Of a stretch of 64,000 nt of DNA, positions 10,701 through 20,391 are shown piece by piece. This DNA is from Strigamia acuminata (lineage: Eukaryota > Arthropoda > Chilopoda > Geophilomorpha > Linotaeniidae), in the NCBI GenBank assembly GCA_949358305.1, contig OX442315.1, positions 6,653,427 to 6,717,426 on the forward strand, given 5' to 3'. How positions within the stretch are numbered: position 1 is the stretch's first letter; every line of letters begins with the position of its first letter. Made by a program: the position numbers and the translations under genes. The notes beneath the pieces are model-generated. The model was not told where the DNA came from. It was given only the letters and a program-made list of their open reading frames with translations, and searched no databases.

Positions 10701-12573
10701 TCGCCCTAGTGCTCTTAGCACGGGCACATGCGTCACAAGTGGATAATTCTTTGTTAGACAAATTGATCCCAAAAACGTCCTCGGATTCGGTTAATTTAAT
10801 AATGCCTTTAGCATTATGGTGGCCCATTCTGGAATGCCACGTGTCCATACTCTGGGATATTTCTTTCTTTCTCATTTTGATCCCAGTATCCCCGCTTTTG
10901 TTAACTTTCGCAGTCGCATTAGCTTCGGGAACAATAGCAGGAGGTGTCTGAACCTCATTCACTGTTTTCTGTAAATTAATCGCCGCAGGCGCATTCGCTT
11001 TGGTTGGCTCGCTTACTTGCGTACTCAAATTAGATGCGGATTTTCCCATATCCGGCTTACAGAAACTTTTTAGTAAAGCTGACTTAAAATCTAAAATGGT
11101 TAGTAGCGGTTGTACAAATTTTTCATCCTTCACGGATGATTTGATTAAATCGAGGACAGCAGCTGTATCCTGTTGCGCAGTTAATGCAGCTGTGTTTACA
11201 GAATTAACCTCGACCCGGCAGTTGACTTTGTACAGCCTGTCGCTAGTCCGAACTGCCGAAATCAATGGTTCCTCGATTTTATCTTTGAAAATACTCATCT
11301 TCCCATCTTTAACAATTGTGCACAACCCAGCCTCATCGGTGCGCCCGAGCGAAATAAGGTTTTTCCGAAAATTCGGTGCGAAGAATACATTCGTCAAAGT
11401 TATTTTCCTCGTTCTTTGTCCATAGAGCGAAGTGAGGACGATGTTGCCCACACCTTCAATCTTCGATTTTCCTTCTCCTTGTAGAACGCTGAAGTTAGAC
11501 AACGGTTTGAAGTTTGAAAACCAATTCCGGTTGAAGGAAAAGTGGTCGGTCGCTCCCGTGTCCACGTACCACTGTGAATCGTAGTTTCCGTGCGACACAA
11601 GAGATAAGGGCACTGTGGGCTTCTCTTCCGACACCGCAGAATACAAAGTGTAGGGCTCATCTGTATAGGGGTCCAGTTGTGTGAGATTTGCTCTCTGTGG
11701 ACCCCCTCTGCCTCGTCCTTTGCCACGGGTGCCTCCACGATTCAATTGGGCTGGCGAGCCAGCGCTGGCGGGGAAAGTCCCTTGCTGTTTCGGCGGCGAT
11801 GGGCACTCCCTGGCGAAGTGTCCCGACCCACCGCAAGTAAAACATGTTCCACGCGAAGTTCCGGGGGAATTTGGGGTTTTTCCACGAGGTTTCCATTTCC
11901 CTTTAGTATAGAAAGCGGTAGTATTGTCTGCCAATACAGGTGGGACGCCAAATTCATTGGTCTGTTCATAAAGGCGATTGTACTCGCCAAGTAAACGTTC
12001 TTTAACGTTTTTCGCTGTGAATTCCGTATCCGACCAGTGATACGCGGTCTGTTTCACAGCCTCGTATTGTGGGGGCAGAAGATCTAAATATTGGAATGCC
12101 TGGAATTCATCGGTGACCTCAATTTTAACGTCCTTCAGTTCGACGATTTTGCGGTCGACCCGCCCGGTGAAAACTAGCATTTCCTCATTATCTCGAAGTT
12201 TCATGTTGAGGAATTCACGTCGCAACCGAGCACGACGTGCCCTCGTCGTCGGTTGATAAGCGTCCTTTAGGGCTTCCCAAACTTTCGCAGCGGTGGGGCA
12301 GGCAACAGCTATCACTTGCTGCGGCTCAGCGCAACTCATGCAGATAGTGGACATTGCCTTGTCCTCTCGAGCGTTAAACTCTCGCTTCTCTTTTGCAGTG
12401 GCTGTTGCAGCCAGTGGTGGCTCAGAGCCACTAACATGTCCCCAAACGCCGTTGTATTTGAGCAATAACTGGACCTGCACGGACCAGGTGGCATAGTTCG
12501 TGCCATCGAGCTTTTTAATATCCTTGTAATCGTCGTGCTTTGAAGCCATCACGACGACACCAGGAAAATGCAC
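7702..12573 (-). CDS. C1 Copia Gag-Pol polyprotein (1,623 aa)
   Basis: One frame encodes, in order: a Copia-type Gag; a CCHC zinc knuckle (CFTCGGSGHFAREC, about residue 242); an aspartic protease (VDTGATDH, about 335); the pre-integrase HHCC region (WHSRMGHH, about 573); an integrase core with D-D-E (HMDVWG, KTDNGGEF, SVAERANR; about 640-745); reverse transcriptase with FYVDDIVLF (about 1,307); and RNase H (VYTDASF, about 1,469). All catalytic residues that I can place are present and there is no stop or frameshift. The domain order (integrase before reverse transcriptase) defines Copia. The listed start is the upstream ATG; a second ATG at residue 9 (12549) is equally plausible. The leader between the LTR and this gene is unusually long, about 1.2 kb. 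Confidence 0.95.
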   Translation of the reverse strand: MHFPGVVVMASKHDDYKDIKKLDGTNYATWSVQVQLLLKYNGVWGHVSGSEPPLAATATAKEKREFNAREDKAMSTICMSCAEPQQVIAVACPTAAKVWEALKDAYQPTTRARRARLRREFLNMKLRDNEEMLVFTGRVDRKIVELKDVKIEVTDEFQAFQYLDLLPPQYEAVKQTAYHWSDTEFTAKNVKERLLGEYNRLYEQTNEFGVPPVLADNTTAFYTKGKWKPRGKTPNSPGTSRGTCFTCGGSGHFARECPSPPKQQGTFPASAGSPAQLNRGGTRGKGRGRGGPQRANLTQLDPYTDEPYTLYSAVSEEKPTVPLSLVSHGNYDSQWYVDTGATDHFSFNRNWFSNFKPLSNFSVLQGEGKSKIEGVGNIVLTSLYGQRTRKITLTNVFFAPNFRKNLISLGRTDEAGLCTIVKDGKMSIFKDKIEEPLISAVRTSDRLYKVNCRVEVNSVNTAALTAQQDTAAVLDLIKSSVKDEKFVQPLLTILDFKSALLKSFCKPDMGKSASNLSTQVSEPTKANAPAAINLQKTVNEVQTPPAIVPEANATAKVNKSGDTGIKMRKKEISQSMDTWHSRMGHHNAKGIIKLTESEDVFGINLSNKELSTCDACARAKSTRASFPPIITISTKGVLDLVHMDVWGASQATSLGGANFYFILVDDYSRYMWIITMKTKGEVLGHFKRWLTEVERTTSRKVKCIKTDNGGEFISRNWDDYASKIGLKCIRTNTYSPEMNSVAERANRTIVGGVRALMLENDFPYPLWAELATTIVYLKNRFPHEGLGGKVPYTVFFGKKLSLRHIRCIGSKTFVHIPSQVRKGKLEGRAWAGALIGYAISTRGYRVWDPVRNQVFASKHVRIFEDSYWYEIGKRLQQPIKQPQGGQFKHFGDSSSDTEGDDDDSVAPIPEIVEEVQEALPPPIPPPVEPPVPKEKPPLPTTPKPVFRPELRPLVKQAIQQPAIETVEGDLVGDAGAGDNPVEEIGGAKGDNGDGENYFNVYPDDDEEVDLPPTIQARRGSGKKGKKVKDPLSLPLDMTKWRRVQSVRKAGATAGKIDVVYFSPNEDKLRSRTDVARWCDAEGYHYDPDLFDFKTLEGEEPELPFAGFCAVEPDTYEEAMRHTNKRDWEKAMKEETDIFDDRTVYKEIDKPEGELLLGSKWIYKMKRDQSGAVARYRARLVAQGFKQRPGIDFTEVFSPVVNFVLVIVFFCTLVILKGWRDVHLDIKAAYLYGDLDKVQFMEIPKGYRTAENQHKCWMLLKSLYGLHQSGRMWYQALHDRLLQLGFVPLLGLNCVYALDNDAILIFYVDDIVLFSKDDYVEECVVRWIRESFDTVDLGPVTLLLGIAFDRSGGQIRIHQRAYIEKLCKLYGVDSCLRIRVPGTPGTIIQGVTEKERVDSTFPYRNLVGSLLFLASRTRPDILFSVIVLSQYNEKHSTRHISMLLQILRYLANTSDYMINLSNCRNDNLTVYTDASFALDADKRRSFGGHIVYLGGVPIMWNCHKQSMTALSIMESEFLAVVDGVKEIIWLERLYDADIMFSINRNTPCVYADSMPAIQYAKNRIENRANKHIDVKLHFLRDWFERGTFAIKHIPGALNVADVMTKWLPKPRLNTLCEHLFVRRK

Positions 12574-13730
12574 AATAATAATTGGTTATGCACAGAGAGA
12601 ACACAATTTCGGAATTTATTCCGCACACACACTTCACAGGAGCACTTAATCACACAATGCACAATTGTCTCTAGTCCCAAAAACCAAAAAGGAAGGCGAA
12701 AATACAGTTTCAACCCGGGGAATCTCAATAAGTGAGATTGGAAAACCTTGACTGGCAATCCACCAACTCTTCCGTCCGACCTCCTGGGGTCGCGGGATGG
12801 TTGGGGGCCCTGGATAAGCCCAGCCAAGAATACAGTGCTACGTGCCCGACTGGACGTAGGGTAGCACCGAATCTAACAAGGGACCAACAACAAAAACTTA
12901 AAACTATACAGAGTTTCACGAAAGTATGCAAATAAATCAAAACAGTCTAGATGTGAAGTTGGCCAATTACGGGATCCTTGCGCCGTAATCGGTTCCCACG
13001 GTGTGTTCAACGTCGGCTTCACGTGTCGAATTAACTCACACGCACGCCGGGGTGCTAATGTGAGGAGAAACCCTCTCAACTGGTGCACCCTGCGTGCAAA
13101 ACCAGGGTTTCCTCTTGAAATCGTCGTTGCGCACGTCCGCGCCTTCGTAATTCCACGTCGGGTGTAAATCACGGCTCTTCGTGCTAAATATGGCTGTGTA
13201 CGTGGACTTACACGTAAACACAGCTCCAAAACGAATATTCACCGTCGATGGCGATGAAAAACGATCAAAATGGTCGCCACAGAACAAATCTTCGTCCTCG
13301 ACGATCCTACGACAAATATCGGTCGTTTTGCGTCGAAACTCCGTCGTGTCGACGTGAATGGGCGTCGTCTCGCTGGCAATACTGATTGCCTCGGCAAAAT
13401 AACGTCGTGTTGGCGTGTATCGGTTCAGATGCACGTCTGGGCTGCGATTCGCTTCACGGCCGAATCCAAAATGGCCGCCGCAGGAGAATTTCACAACGAC
13501 GTCGGAAAAAGTGCTTATTTCGCACAGAAAAATTTCGAAATAAAGCTGCTTACACACTAAAATGTCCGTAGTAATGTCCGCACACGTTGCCGATCGTTTC
13601 CAATCGATTTGGCGAAGAAAATCCGTCTGCGTCGGTCGGTTCGCGTTTGCGGCGAAGTCGGGCGACGTCTTGGCTTCGTCTCGCGTCCAAAAAGGTCGGA
13701 AATCCTTTACAAACTGGTCAGGCCGTCGAG
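12574..13730 (-). other. C1 long 5' leader
   Basis: About 1.16 kb lie between the primer site and gag. The stretch is rich in CG and contains a 244-codon open frame (13036-13770, partly inside the LTR) with no recognised domain. Near its gag-proximal end is the structured element shared with C3 (12778-12885). The leader probably holds packaging and translation signals. Confidence 0.6.
12778..12885 (-). promoter_or_regulatory. C1 conserved structured leader element
   Basis: In element orientation the order is: a CTTGTTAGATTCG box; a 7-bp perfect stem (GTGCTAC, 12861-12867, with GTAGCAC, 12835-12841); about 40 variable bases; then CGACCCCAGGAGGTCG, which can form a small GACC/GGTC hairpin (12778-12791). 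C3 has the same box, a stem at the same place with different bases, and the same terminal hairpin. This supports RNA structure. The function is unknown; packaging, dimerisation or translation control are possibilities. Confidence 0.55.
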
Positions 13731-13748
13731 AACCATCCTCTGCTACCA
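13731..13748 (-). promoter_or_regulatory. C1 primer binding site, tRNA-iMet
   Basis: In element orientation this reads TGGTAGCAGAGGATGGTT, the complement of the 3' end of animal initiator-Met tRNA as I know it, over 18 bases. Two bases separate it from the 5' LTR. Confidence 0.92.
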
Positions 13749-13750
13749 TA

Positions 13751-14227
13751 TAAAGCGATTTCCTGGCCAAAACATCGGTTAGAAAGGAGTTGACGAGTGT
13801 CTAAACAGGTGCGCGACACCGACATGCGTGCGCCATGTTTAATATCACATAAAAGTGTACACGCTTCGAGGCTAACAACTGCACTCGGAAACATAGGATA
13901 AATCATTGTTGGATTTCAATGATTTGTCCTTTACATTATAAAATAAAAGCAATGACATTCATAATCGATAACTAAGCAATAATAACAATACAGGACTCGC
14001 TCTTTTGAGCAGACGATGTTATCAGCGCATGCTGCTAAATGGAAACGTTCAACCGCGGTACAGAACCAGCATTAATAAAAATCGAGATCGATTGAACGCG
14101 ACATCGAGACATTAAATAGCAGCACATTCATTACACATATCCGGAAAGTGTGTAATGTAAATATTCACAAACTATATAATATGGCGACAAACAACCAAAC
14201 ACACAATATTTCCACCACAACTCAATA
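13751..14227 (-). repeat. C1 5' LTR
   Basis: A 477-bp direct repeat identical by eye to 7208-7684. It is the 5' LTR because the tRNA primer site lies directly inside it. It should carry the promoter and polyadenylation signals, which I did not assign. Confidence 0.93.
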
Positions 14228-14232
14228 ACCCC

Positions 14233-15838
14233 TTGAGGTGGATTTTGGTGTTTTGTTTCATTTTCCCCTTCTGTATAAACAACTTTTATGGCACCCACTC
14301 TTTTGGTGCCTCACATCTTGAAATAAAGTAAACCAGTCTCACATTTTCAACTGACCATTCAAGTCGTGTCATTTTTGTGTCTCTCAAAACTAATTTTTAA
14401 TCACATCTAATCGAGGACTGTATTTCCCCATATTTCCCCATCCAAATCGGAAACTTAATTCGCGTACTACAGTTCGCCATTTTGCAAGCGCCGGGCTGAT
14501 ATCCTACACCCAACAAATATTAGATTTCCCAAACAAACGCCTTTTTTACTGAGCTACTGTACCACCATGGTTAAGTATTAAGAGTTGCGGCGCCTGTGGA
14601 CCTTCAATCTTTTGGTTAATACAGATCCTTGTAAACCGATTAACAAACTTCGATTTTGGCTGGAAACGACTAATGTCTTTTGTCGAGCAAATAAACATTT
14701 CAAAGTGTTTATATTTTGCAGCTATTTTTCTGAGTGTCGTCCACATCCATCCTACCTCAATATTTTCTTTCTATTCCATTTTTGTTTAAATTCCTAAACA
14801 GTGACTGGCAATGCATTTATGGGTGCGCATCTATTTTGCATTATTCATCAGAAAGCGATGGGATATAGCCTCCTGTTTTTATTTATTCTTGATGCTGAAA
14901 CACCGAGGATTTTCCCAACAGTTTTTCCATTTTAAAAACTTTTTAACATGGTGGTGATAAATCAAAGGGATTTTGTACTTTAGATTCATGAATGAAATAT
15001 ACATGAATTGAATGATTCTTGAGTCATGGAATGGAGGAAAACGTTTGTGATTTAAAGTTTAATTTTTAATTTTTTAAAACAAGGACGTTGGAAATGTTGA
15101 ATAGATGTTTTCCAAGTGCTGTCTTATTCAGCAGTATCATTAAAAGGGGGCCAAAAAATGAGATATTTGACGTTTTAATGCTTTTCAAGAGTTGGATTGA
15201 ATGGGAGGGAAAAAATCAATTGGTCGAGAAGAATAGAGTTGTTTTATGGTGCAATCAGCGTGTTTGCAGTTTTAAGAATTTGCTGAGAGAAATATGACCA
15301 AATTAATCCTTTCTAGTTGACAGTTTTATCGGTTATGGTATCAGAATTCTTTTGACTATTCACAGTCAAAAATCATTAATTTTCTTATTACTCAGCTCAT
15401 TAAATTCGCTCCGACTAGAGCGAAAGTAAGAAATCACTAAACAAAAATTTCATTTCAATTTTAATCAAAAATGAAACCTGAGCTGGTTTTTGTGTATCAA
15501 CAATTGGTCACACCTGATGGGATGTGAGACAACCAATTTGATTTACTAGTGATAATCGCCAACCAGGTGGCTCTGTGAGTTATTCCATTCTAAGTCACCA
15601 TGGCTACCGTACAGACGTATACTCTTGTTAACTCCAAGAAGAGCCTTTCTCCCATTGGCTAAGCCATTTCACTTGTGTAGTGATCCAAGAAAATAGACCC
15701 AAACACCAGAAGTGCATTACAATGTACAGATTCTTCAAACAAAATGGCACTGGTTTCCATTTCCGCTGTGAGGATTGTCTTATTAGATTTATTTTATGAT
15801 ATTGTTACTATTGTATTTACCTCACAATACCAGTTGTA
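14233..15838. other. Intergenic stretch, no gene seen
   Basis: AT-rich sequence between the C1 and G2 insertions. Only short frames without recognisable domains are present. I see no repeat array or RNA gene. Confidence 0.45.
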
Positions 15839-15843
15839 CAAAA

Positions 15844-16028
15844 TAGTATATATCTTACTAATAACAAATTATGTTGAGGATGGTTGAAATGAAAGGTCAG
15901 TCATATTAGGCTAAGAACTAACAAGTGCTTTATTCGGGGTCAAGCTACAAGGTGGCGCTGGGGGTACAGCGCCTGAGGCAAAGATAACGTCACTACACCA
16001 AAACATGCAGTGAAGTCCGAACACAGCA
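15844..16028 (-). repeat. G2 3' LTR
   Basis: A 185-bp copy identical by eye to 20392-20576. The bases just inside (16029 onward) read TAATGGGGAATGA in element orientation, a weak polypurine tract, which marks this as the 3' LTR. Confidence 0.92.
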
Positions 16029-16128
16029 TCATTCCCCATTAATGGCACATTAATCAAATCACAAATACAATAATAGAATTCATTCACGATAGACAATGTA
16101 CCAATTCGATTAATAAAAACAAATACAC

Positions 16129-19100
16129 TTAATCACTGTTATTATATCCGTAAAATTGTGTCGGGTTGCGAATACGCTGGGGATGGCGGTACGGCACAAC
16201 AGGAGTATTGACGGGAACAGGAGGTGGTGTAGGAGCTGGAGAAGCATTACGAACGTTTGGGAGATTGGGTGAATTGGGTGAATTGGGAGGAGCAACTAGG
16301 ACTTGCGGTTGTACAACTGGCAGTGTGTTACTGAGGTTTGAGTCGTCAATTATCAAAGGAAAATGTCCGCGATTCCCTCCCCCCTCCGGAGTTTGGGCGT
16401 GCAAAGTCTGGCGTCTTCGGAGCTGGTCCGCATGTCGGTTCCAAATTATGGCATTTCCGACGGCCACATCGTACGTAGTGGACGATGTCTTCTGCGATAT
16501 TATTCCAGGAACCCATCTCGCGGCGTGCAAGTAGTCGCGCGCGAACACCAATTCCCCAGGCTCGAAGGAACGGCGCGTTTCCACAGTTGTTGGCTCCGGC
16601 ATTAAGCGGGGGTTCAACAAATGTAATCTAGTTCGAACAGTTCGTTGTAGAAATGCCTCGGACGGCGTAGTCCGTGTAGAGACGTGCGGCGTCGAGCGAT
16701 AGGCAATCAAAAATTGGTCAACGGCTTCTGAAATGCTCAAATTCAAATTTAGAAATTTTCCGACTTGATTTTTAAATGTCTTCACGAAGCCTTCCACTGC
16801 TCCATTGGTAGCTGGGTGGAAAGGCGGTGAACGAGTTTGTCGGATGCCGTTCCGTGACAGGAAGTCAACAAATTCCGCTGAAGTGAATTGCGGCCCATTG
16901 TCGGAATGAACGTGGATCGGCAAGCCGTGACGTTTAAACCAACATTTTAAAACCGCAATTGTTGCTTTCGAGGTAGTGGCGGTCATCATACGAACTTCGC
17001 ACCACTTGGTGCGCGCATCCACAGCCAGCAGGAACATTTTGCCATGGAAGGGCCCGGCGAAATCAAGGTGGATTCGCCCCCAAATTTCGTCGGGAATGGG
17101 CCAACGCAAGTCGGACGTCTTAGGCGGATCCGGGAGTGCGCGCTGGCACACGTCGCACGAACGCACCATCGACTCAATGTCACGGTCGATTGACGGCCAC
17201 CAAACTGTTGAACGAGCGAGCGACTTGGTGCGCACGATTCCAAAATGTCCTGCGTGCAACTCCGTCAGGACTGCACGACGCAGCTGCTCCGGCACGACCA
17301 AACGCTCCGACAAGAACAAGAATTGTCCATGTGTGGAAAAGGCGGACCTGTGCTTATAAAAATTTAGTAAGTCAGGTGTCCTTGATTTCCATTCGTCGTG
17401 GATGCACTGCAGAACTGCTTGCAATTGGGCGTCTGCGTCGTATGCTGCACGTAAAGCTGCCTGCGATACCGGAAACTGTGAGAGAGAAACGGAAAAAATT
17501 TCGTTAACATGCATGTCGAGGTCTTCTCGACCGTCGACTACGGGTTGAGGATTGCGCGACAATCCGTCTGCAATTTGGTTGTCGACAGCAGGCACATGCT
17601 CGATAGCATAATCATAGGCGCTTAGGAAAATTGCCCACCGGTGCAGGCGAGCGGCGACTATTTGATTGCATCCTTTCTTCTCTCCAAAAATTGCCACGAG
17701 CGGTTTATGGTCAGTTCGCAAAATAAACTTTCTTCCAAACAGGTGGTGGTGGAAACGGCGGACGCCATAAACGATCGCAAGTCCTTCACGGTCGATTTGC
17801 GCATAATTTTTCTGCGCGCTGGACAAGAGGGAACTGGCAAAGGCAATTGGGCGATGGATTCCATTTTCTACGTGGGAAATAAAGGCGCCCACACCGACGG
17901 GCGAGGCGTCAACGGTCAAATAAAGTTGCTTCTTCGCGTCGTAGTGCGCCAACGCCGAATCGACAGTCACTGCAGCCTTCACCTTGGTCCAGGCCTTGTG
18001 CTGTTCAGGTCCCCAAGTCCACGGAGTGTCGTCGCGCGTCAGGCGGTAAAGCGGCTCTAATAATGTAGATAAATTGTTAATAAATCTGCCATAATAGTTT
18101 ATGAGCCCCAGAAACGATTTCAATGATAACACATCGTTGGGCTGCATGGCGTTGCGAAGTGGAGCCAGCTTTGAGTCGATGGGCGTGATTCCTTGCTTGG
18201 AAATGTTCAGCCCTAAAAATTGCACGCACAAACGCAAAAACTTGCACTTTTTTCTATTCAAAGTTAAATTCGCCTTATTAAATGCACCCAATAGTTGATC
18301 CAGGTTGCATAAGTGGGCTGCGTTTGTGGCACCAGTCACGGCCGAGTCATCAATGAACGGCTGTGTACTTTCGACTTTGGCTGTTAATTTGTCCATCTCG
18401 CGTTGGAAAATGGCTGGCGCGCTGGAAATTCCATAGAAGAGCCGGTTCACTGTAAATAGACCCAAGTGGGTATTAATTGTGCACACTTCTTTGCTCTCCT
18501 GATCTAATTCGAGCTGATTGTAGGCGGAATTCATATCCAAAATGGAATATGTCTCACCGCCTGACAACTTTGCTGCGACATCGTCGAAGAGAGGCAAAGG
18601 ATAAGAGTTGGGGAGAACCGCTTTATTTATGGTCCTATTATAGCATCCCGCTATCTTAAGTGTGCCATCTGATTTTAGGACATGCATAATTGGTGTCGCC
18701 CACTTGGAAGAGGCGACAGGTGTAATGATACCCAAGGATTGCAGTCGGCGCAGCTCCTCCTCCAGTCGTGGCTTCATTGCGAGCGGAACCGGATAATTTT
18801 TCAGGAAAATCGGCTGAACAGTCGGATCGATGTCGATGTGGACCTTGTGGACATTATAACAGCCTATTTCGTCTCGGAAAACGTCGGCATGGCGTGCCAA
18901 AATCTCGTCCAATCTGTTGGACGACGGAGCATCGAGTTTCTCGGGCGATGGCGTCGATGTGGACAACGAAAATACTTCCGCGCCCACCAATTCGCCAGTT
19001 TTCGACAGCAAACCAAATGCTTCGAGCCAGTCGCGGCCAAGAAGTGGAATGGGGCCGTGAGTCGCCACACACAACGGCAAACGAAAATCGCGATCACGAT

Positions 19101-20196
19101 GACGAACCGGAACTTCGCAAACCCCTTCCATTCGGAGTGTTGTGCCGCCGTACGTGTTCATCTGGATCGGAAGGGGCTGCAATGGAAAATTTGAAAAATA
19201 TTTAGTATAAGTTTCGAGATTTATAAATGTAGCGCCTGCTCCCGTGTCCATTTCCATTAGGAGATTGACATTAGCAATTTTAATGGCCAAAATAATTGGT
19301 TGTGTGGCTTTAATGCCAATCGCGTTGACGGTCGTCGTCAAATCCGGCTCGACAGCGTAGTACGTGAGCTGTTGTGGCATCTCGACTGCATGGACTGGAG
19401 CTGGTGACCTCAAGACCGACCGGCAAACTGGTTTGATGTGGCCAGTTTTTCCGCATCCGTGGCACGTGGCATCGCGAAAACGGCACGCTTCACGCGTGTG
19501 CGACTTACTGCCGCAAGCAGAACACGCCGACGCATTTCCTTTCGAGTTGGATGGTTGGCGGACTGCTTGAGATGAGGTAGTGCCCCTCGAGGAGCGTTTT
19601 CTACCCTTAAACGCATCGTGACGTGGCCTGGAGTCGTGTTGGAGTTTGTGCACCGGCAGCGCCGACGCATTTTGCGTCGCGATCGCCGAAAATTCCTTCT
19701 GCGACACTTCAGCAGCGGCAGCGAACTCGACCGCGTCGTCGAACGTCAAATCTTTTTTTAACGTGAGCGCCTGTTGCACTTGCTCATTCTGGAGGCCACA
19801 AAGAAAGCGATTTCTTAATTCGTTGGTTTTATCGGTGAACTCACAGTTTTGGGCCAGGTCCTGAAGAGCGAGAGAATACTCCAGCACGGTTTCATTCGGC
19901 AGTCGATCACGGCGGTGAAAACGGCGAATTTCTCCCAGCACGAGCGGCTTCGCGCGTGCATTCTTCTGCATCAAGGCCACTAGGTCCGCGTACTTCAATT
20001 CAGCAGCTTCCTTCGGCGCCGCGAGCGTGTCCAGCTGCTTGAAGGTCGGCATGCCGACGTACGCCAAGAGCGTATGGACCTTCTCCTGGTCATCGACGAT
20101 TTTGTTACAAGCGAAAATGCTCGTCATTCGCTTGCAATATAGGCCCCAATCCTCTGTTGGATCGTATTCCCGCGGTGTCCCTTTTAGAGCTGACAT
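16129..20196 (-). CDS. G2 Gypsy Gag-Pol polyprotein (1,355 aa)
   Basis: Domains in order: a small Gag (1-220); two zinc knuckles (CSACGSKSHTREAC and CHGCGKTGHIKPVC, about 225-257); an aspartic protease (MDTGAGATF, about 315); reverse transcriptase (about 440-640); RNase H (VDASPVGVG, about 758); an integrase HHCC finger (HAGHFGI to CDVCQ, about 978-1,015); and a D-D-E core (LDFAGPF, SDNGPQF, GAVEGF; about 1,043-1,130). The order with integrase last defines Gypsy. Two oddities stand out. The catalytic box is FIDDSAVTG rather than the usual YLDDIIITG. In the preceding block the normally conserved Asp of CGDY/F is Cys (AGCYNRTIN, about 515). The frame is otherwise intact from an ATG 173 bases inside the primer site. 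Confidence 0.93.
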   Translation of the reverse strand: MSALKGTPREYDPTEDWGLYCKRMTSIFACNKIVDDQEKVHTLLAYVGMPTFKQLDTLAAPKEAAELKYADLVALMQKNARAKPLVLGEIRRFHRRDRLPNETVLEYSLALQDLAQNCEFTDKTNELRNRFLCGLQNEQVQQALTLKKDLTFDDAVEFAAAAEVSQKEFSAIATQNASALPVHKLQHDSRPRHDAFKGRKRSSRGTTSSQAVRQPSNSKGNASACSACGSKSHTREACRFRDATCHGCGKTGHIKPVCRSVLRSPAPVHAVEMPQQLTYYAVEPDLTTTVNAIGIKATQPIILAIKIANVNLLMEMDTGAGATFINLETYTKYFSNFPLQPLPIQMNTYGGTTLRMEGVCEVPVRHRDRDFRLPLCVATHGPIPLLGRDWLEAFGLLSKTGELVGAEVFSLSTSTPSPEKLDAPSSNRLDEILARHADVFRDEIGCYNVHKVHIDIDPTVQPIFLKNYPVPLAMKPRLEEELRRLQSLGIITPVASSKWATPIMHVLKSDGTLKIAGCYNRTINKAVLPNSYPLPLFDDVAAKLSGGETYSILDMNSAYNQLELDQESKEVCTINTHLGLFTVNRLFYGISSAPAIFQREMDKLTAKVESTQPFIDDSAVTGATNAAHLCNLDQLLGAFNKANLTLNRKKCKFLRLCVQFLGLNISKQGITPIDSKLAPLRNAMQPNDVLSLKSFLGLINYYGRFINNLSTLLEPLYRLTRDDTPWTWGPEQHKAWTKVKAAVTVDSALAHYDAKKQLYLTVDASPVGVGAFISHVENGIHRPIAFASSLLSSAQKNYAQIDREGLAIVYGVRRFHHHLFGRKFILRTDHKPLVAIFGEKKGCNQIVAARLHRWAIFLSAYDYAIEHVPAVDNQIADGLSRNPQPVVDGREDLDMHVNEIFSVSLSQFPVSQAALRAAYDADAQLQAVLQCIHDEWKSRTPDLLNFYKHRSAFSTHGQFLFLSERLVVPEQLRRAVLTELHAGHFGIVRTKSLARSTVWWPSIDRDIESMVRSCDVCQRALPDPPKTSDLRWPIPDEIWGRIHLDFAGPFHGKMFLLAVDARTKWCEVRMMTATTSKATIAVLKCWFKRHGLPIHVHSDNGPQFTSAEFVDFLSRNGIRQTRSPPFHPATNGAVEGFVKTFKNQVGKFLNLNLSISEAVDQFLIAYRSTPHVSTRTTPSEAFLQRTVRTRLHLLNPRLMPEPTTVETRRSFEPGELVFARDYLHAARWVPGIISQKTSSTTYDVAVGNAIIWNRHADQLRRRQTLHAQTPEGGGNRGHFPLIIDDSNLSNTLPVVQPQVLVAPPNSPNSPNLPNVRNASPAPTPPPVPVNTPVVPYRHPQRIRNPTQFYGYNNSD

Positions 20197-20369
20197 TTTG
20201 ATGGCAAAAGTCGGCGTTGAGTACGAAAACGCGAGGAAAACGTGACAATGGAACGTAGGCCTAACGTCGGGACGGCGTGGTCAGCAACGGGCCGAAAAAG
20301 TGCTCAAAAAGTTCGAGAAACACGAAAAAACTTGCGTCGCTACTGGATTCATTAGTTGAACGTGGATTT

Positions 20370-20389
20370 CGGATCCTATCTCGTCGCCA
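20370..20389 (-). promoter_or_regulatory. G2 primer binding site, tRNA-Ser-like
   Basis: In element orientation it begins TGGCGACGAG two bases after the 5' LTR. From memory this matches the complement of the 3' end of one animal tRNA-Ser over the first ten bases and loosely beyond. The tRNA identity is less sure than the site itself. Confidence 0.7.
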
Positions 20390-20391
20390 TT

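Larger units (their letters stand above)
7208..14227 (-). mobile_element. C1: complete Copia-type LTR retrotransposon
   Basis: A 7,020-bp element with 477-bp LTRs at both ends, a tRNA-iMet primer site, one uninterrupted gag-pol frame, a polypurine tract and a 5-bp target duplication ACCCC (7203-7207 and 14228-14232). The two LTRs are identical by eye, so the insertion is young. The LTR termini that follow from the target duplication are TA...TA in element orientation rather than the usual TG...CA. The coding frame has no visible disablement, so the copy could be active. Confidence 0.95.
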
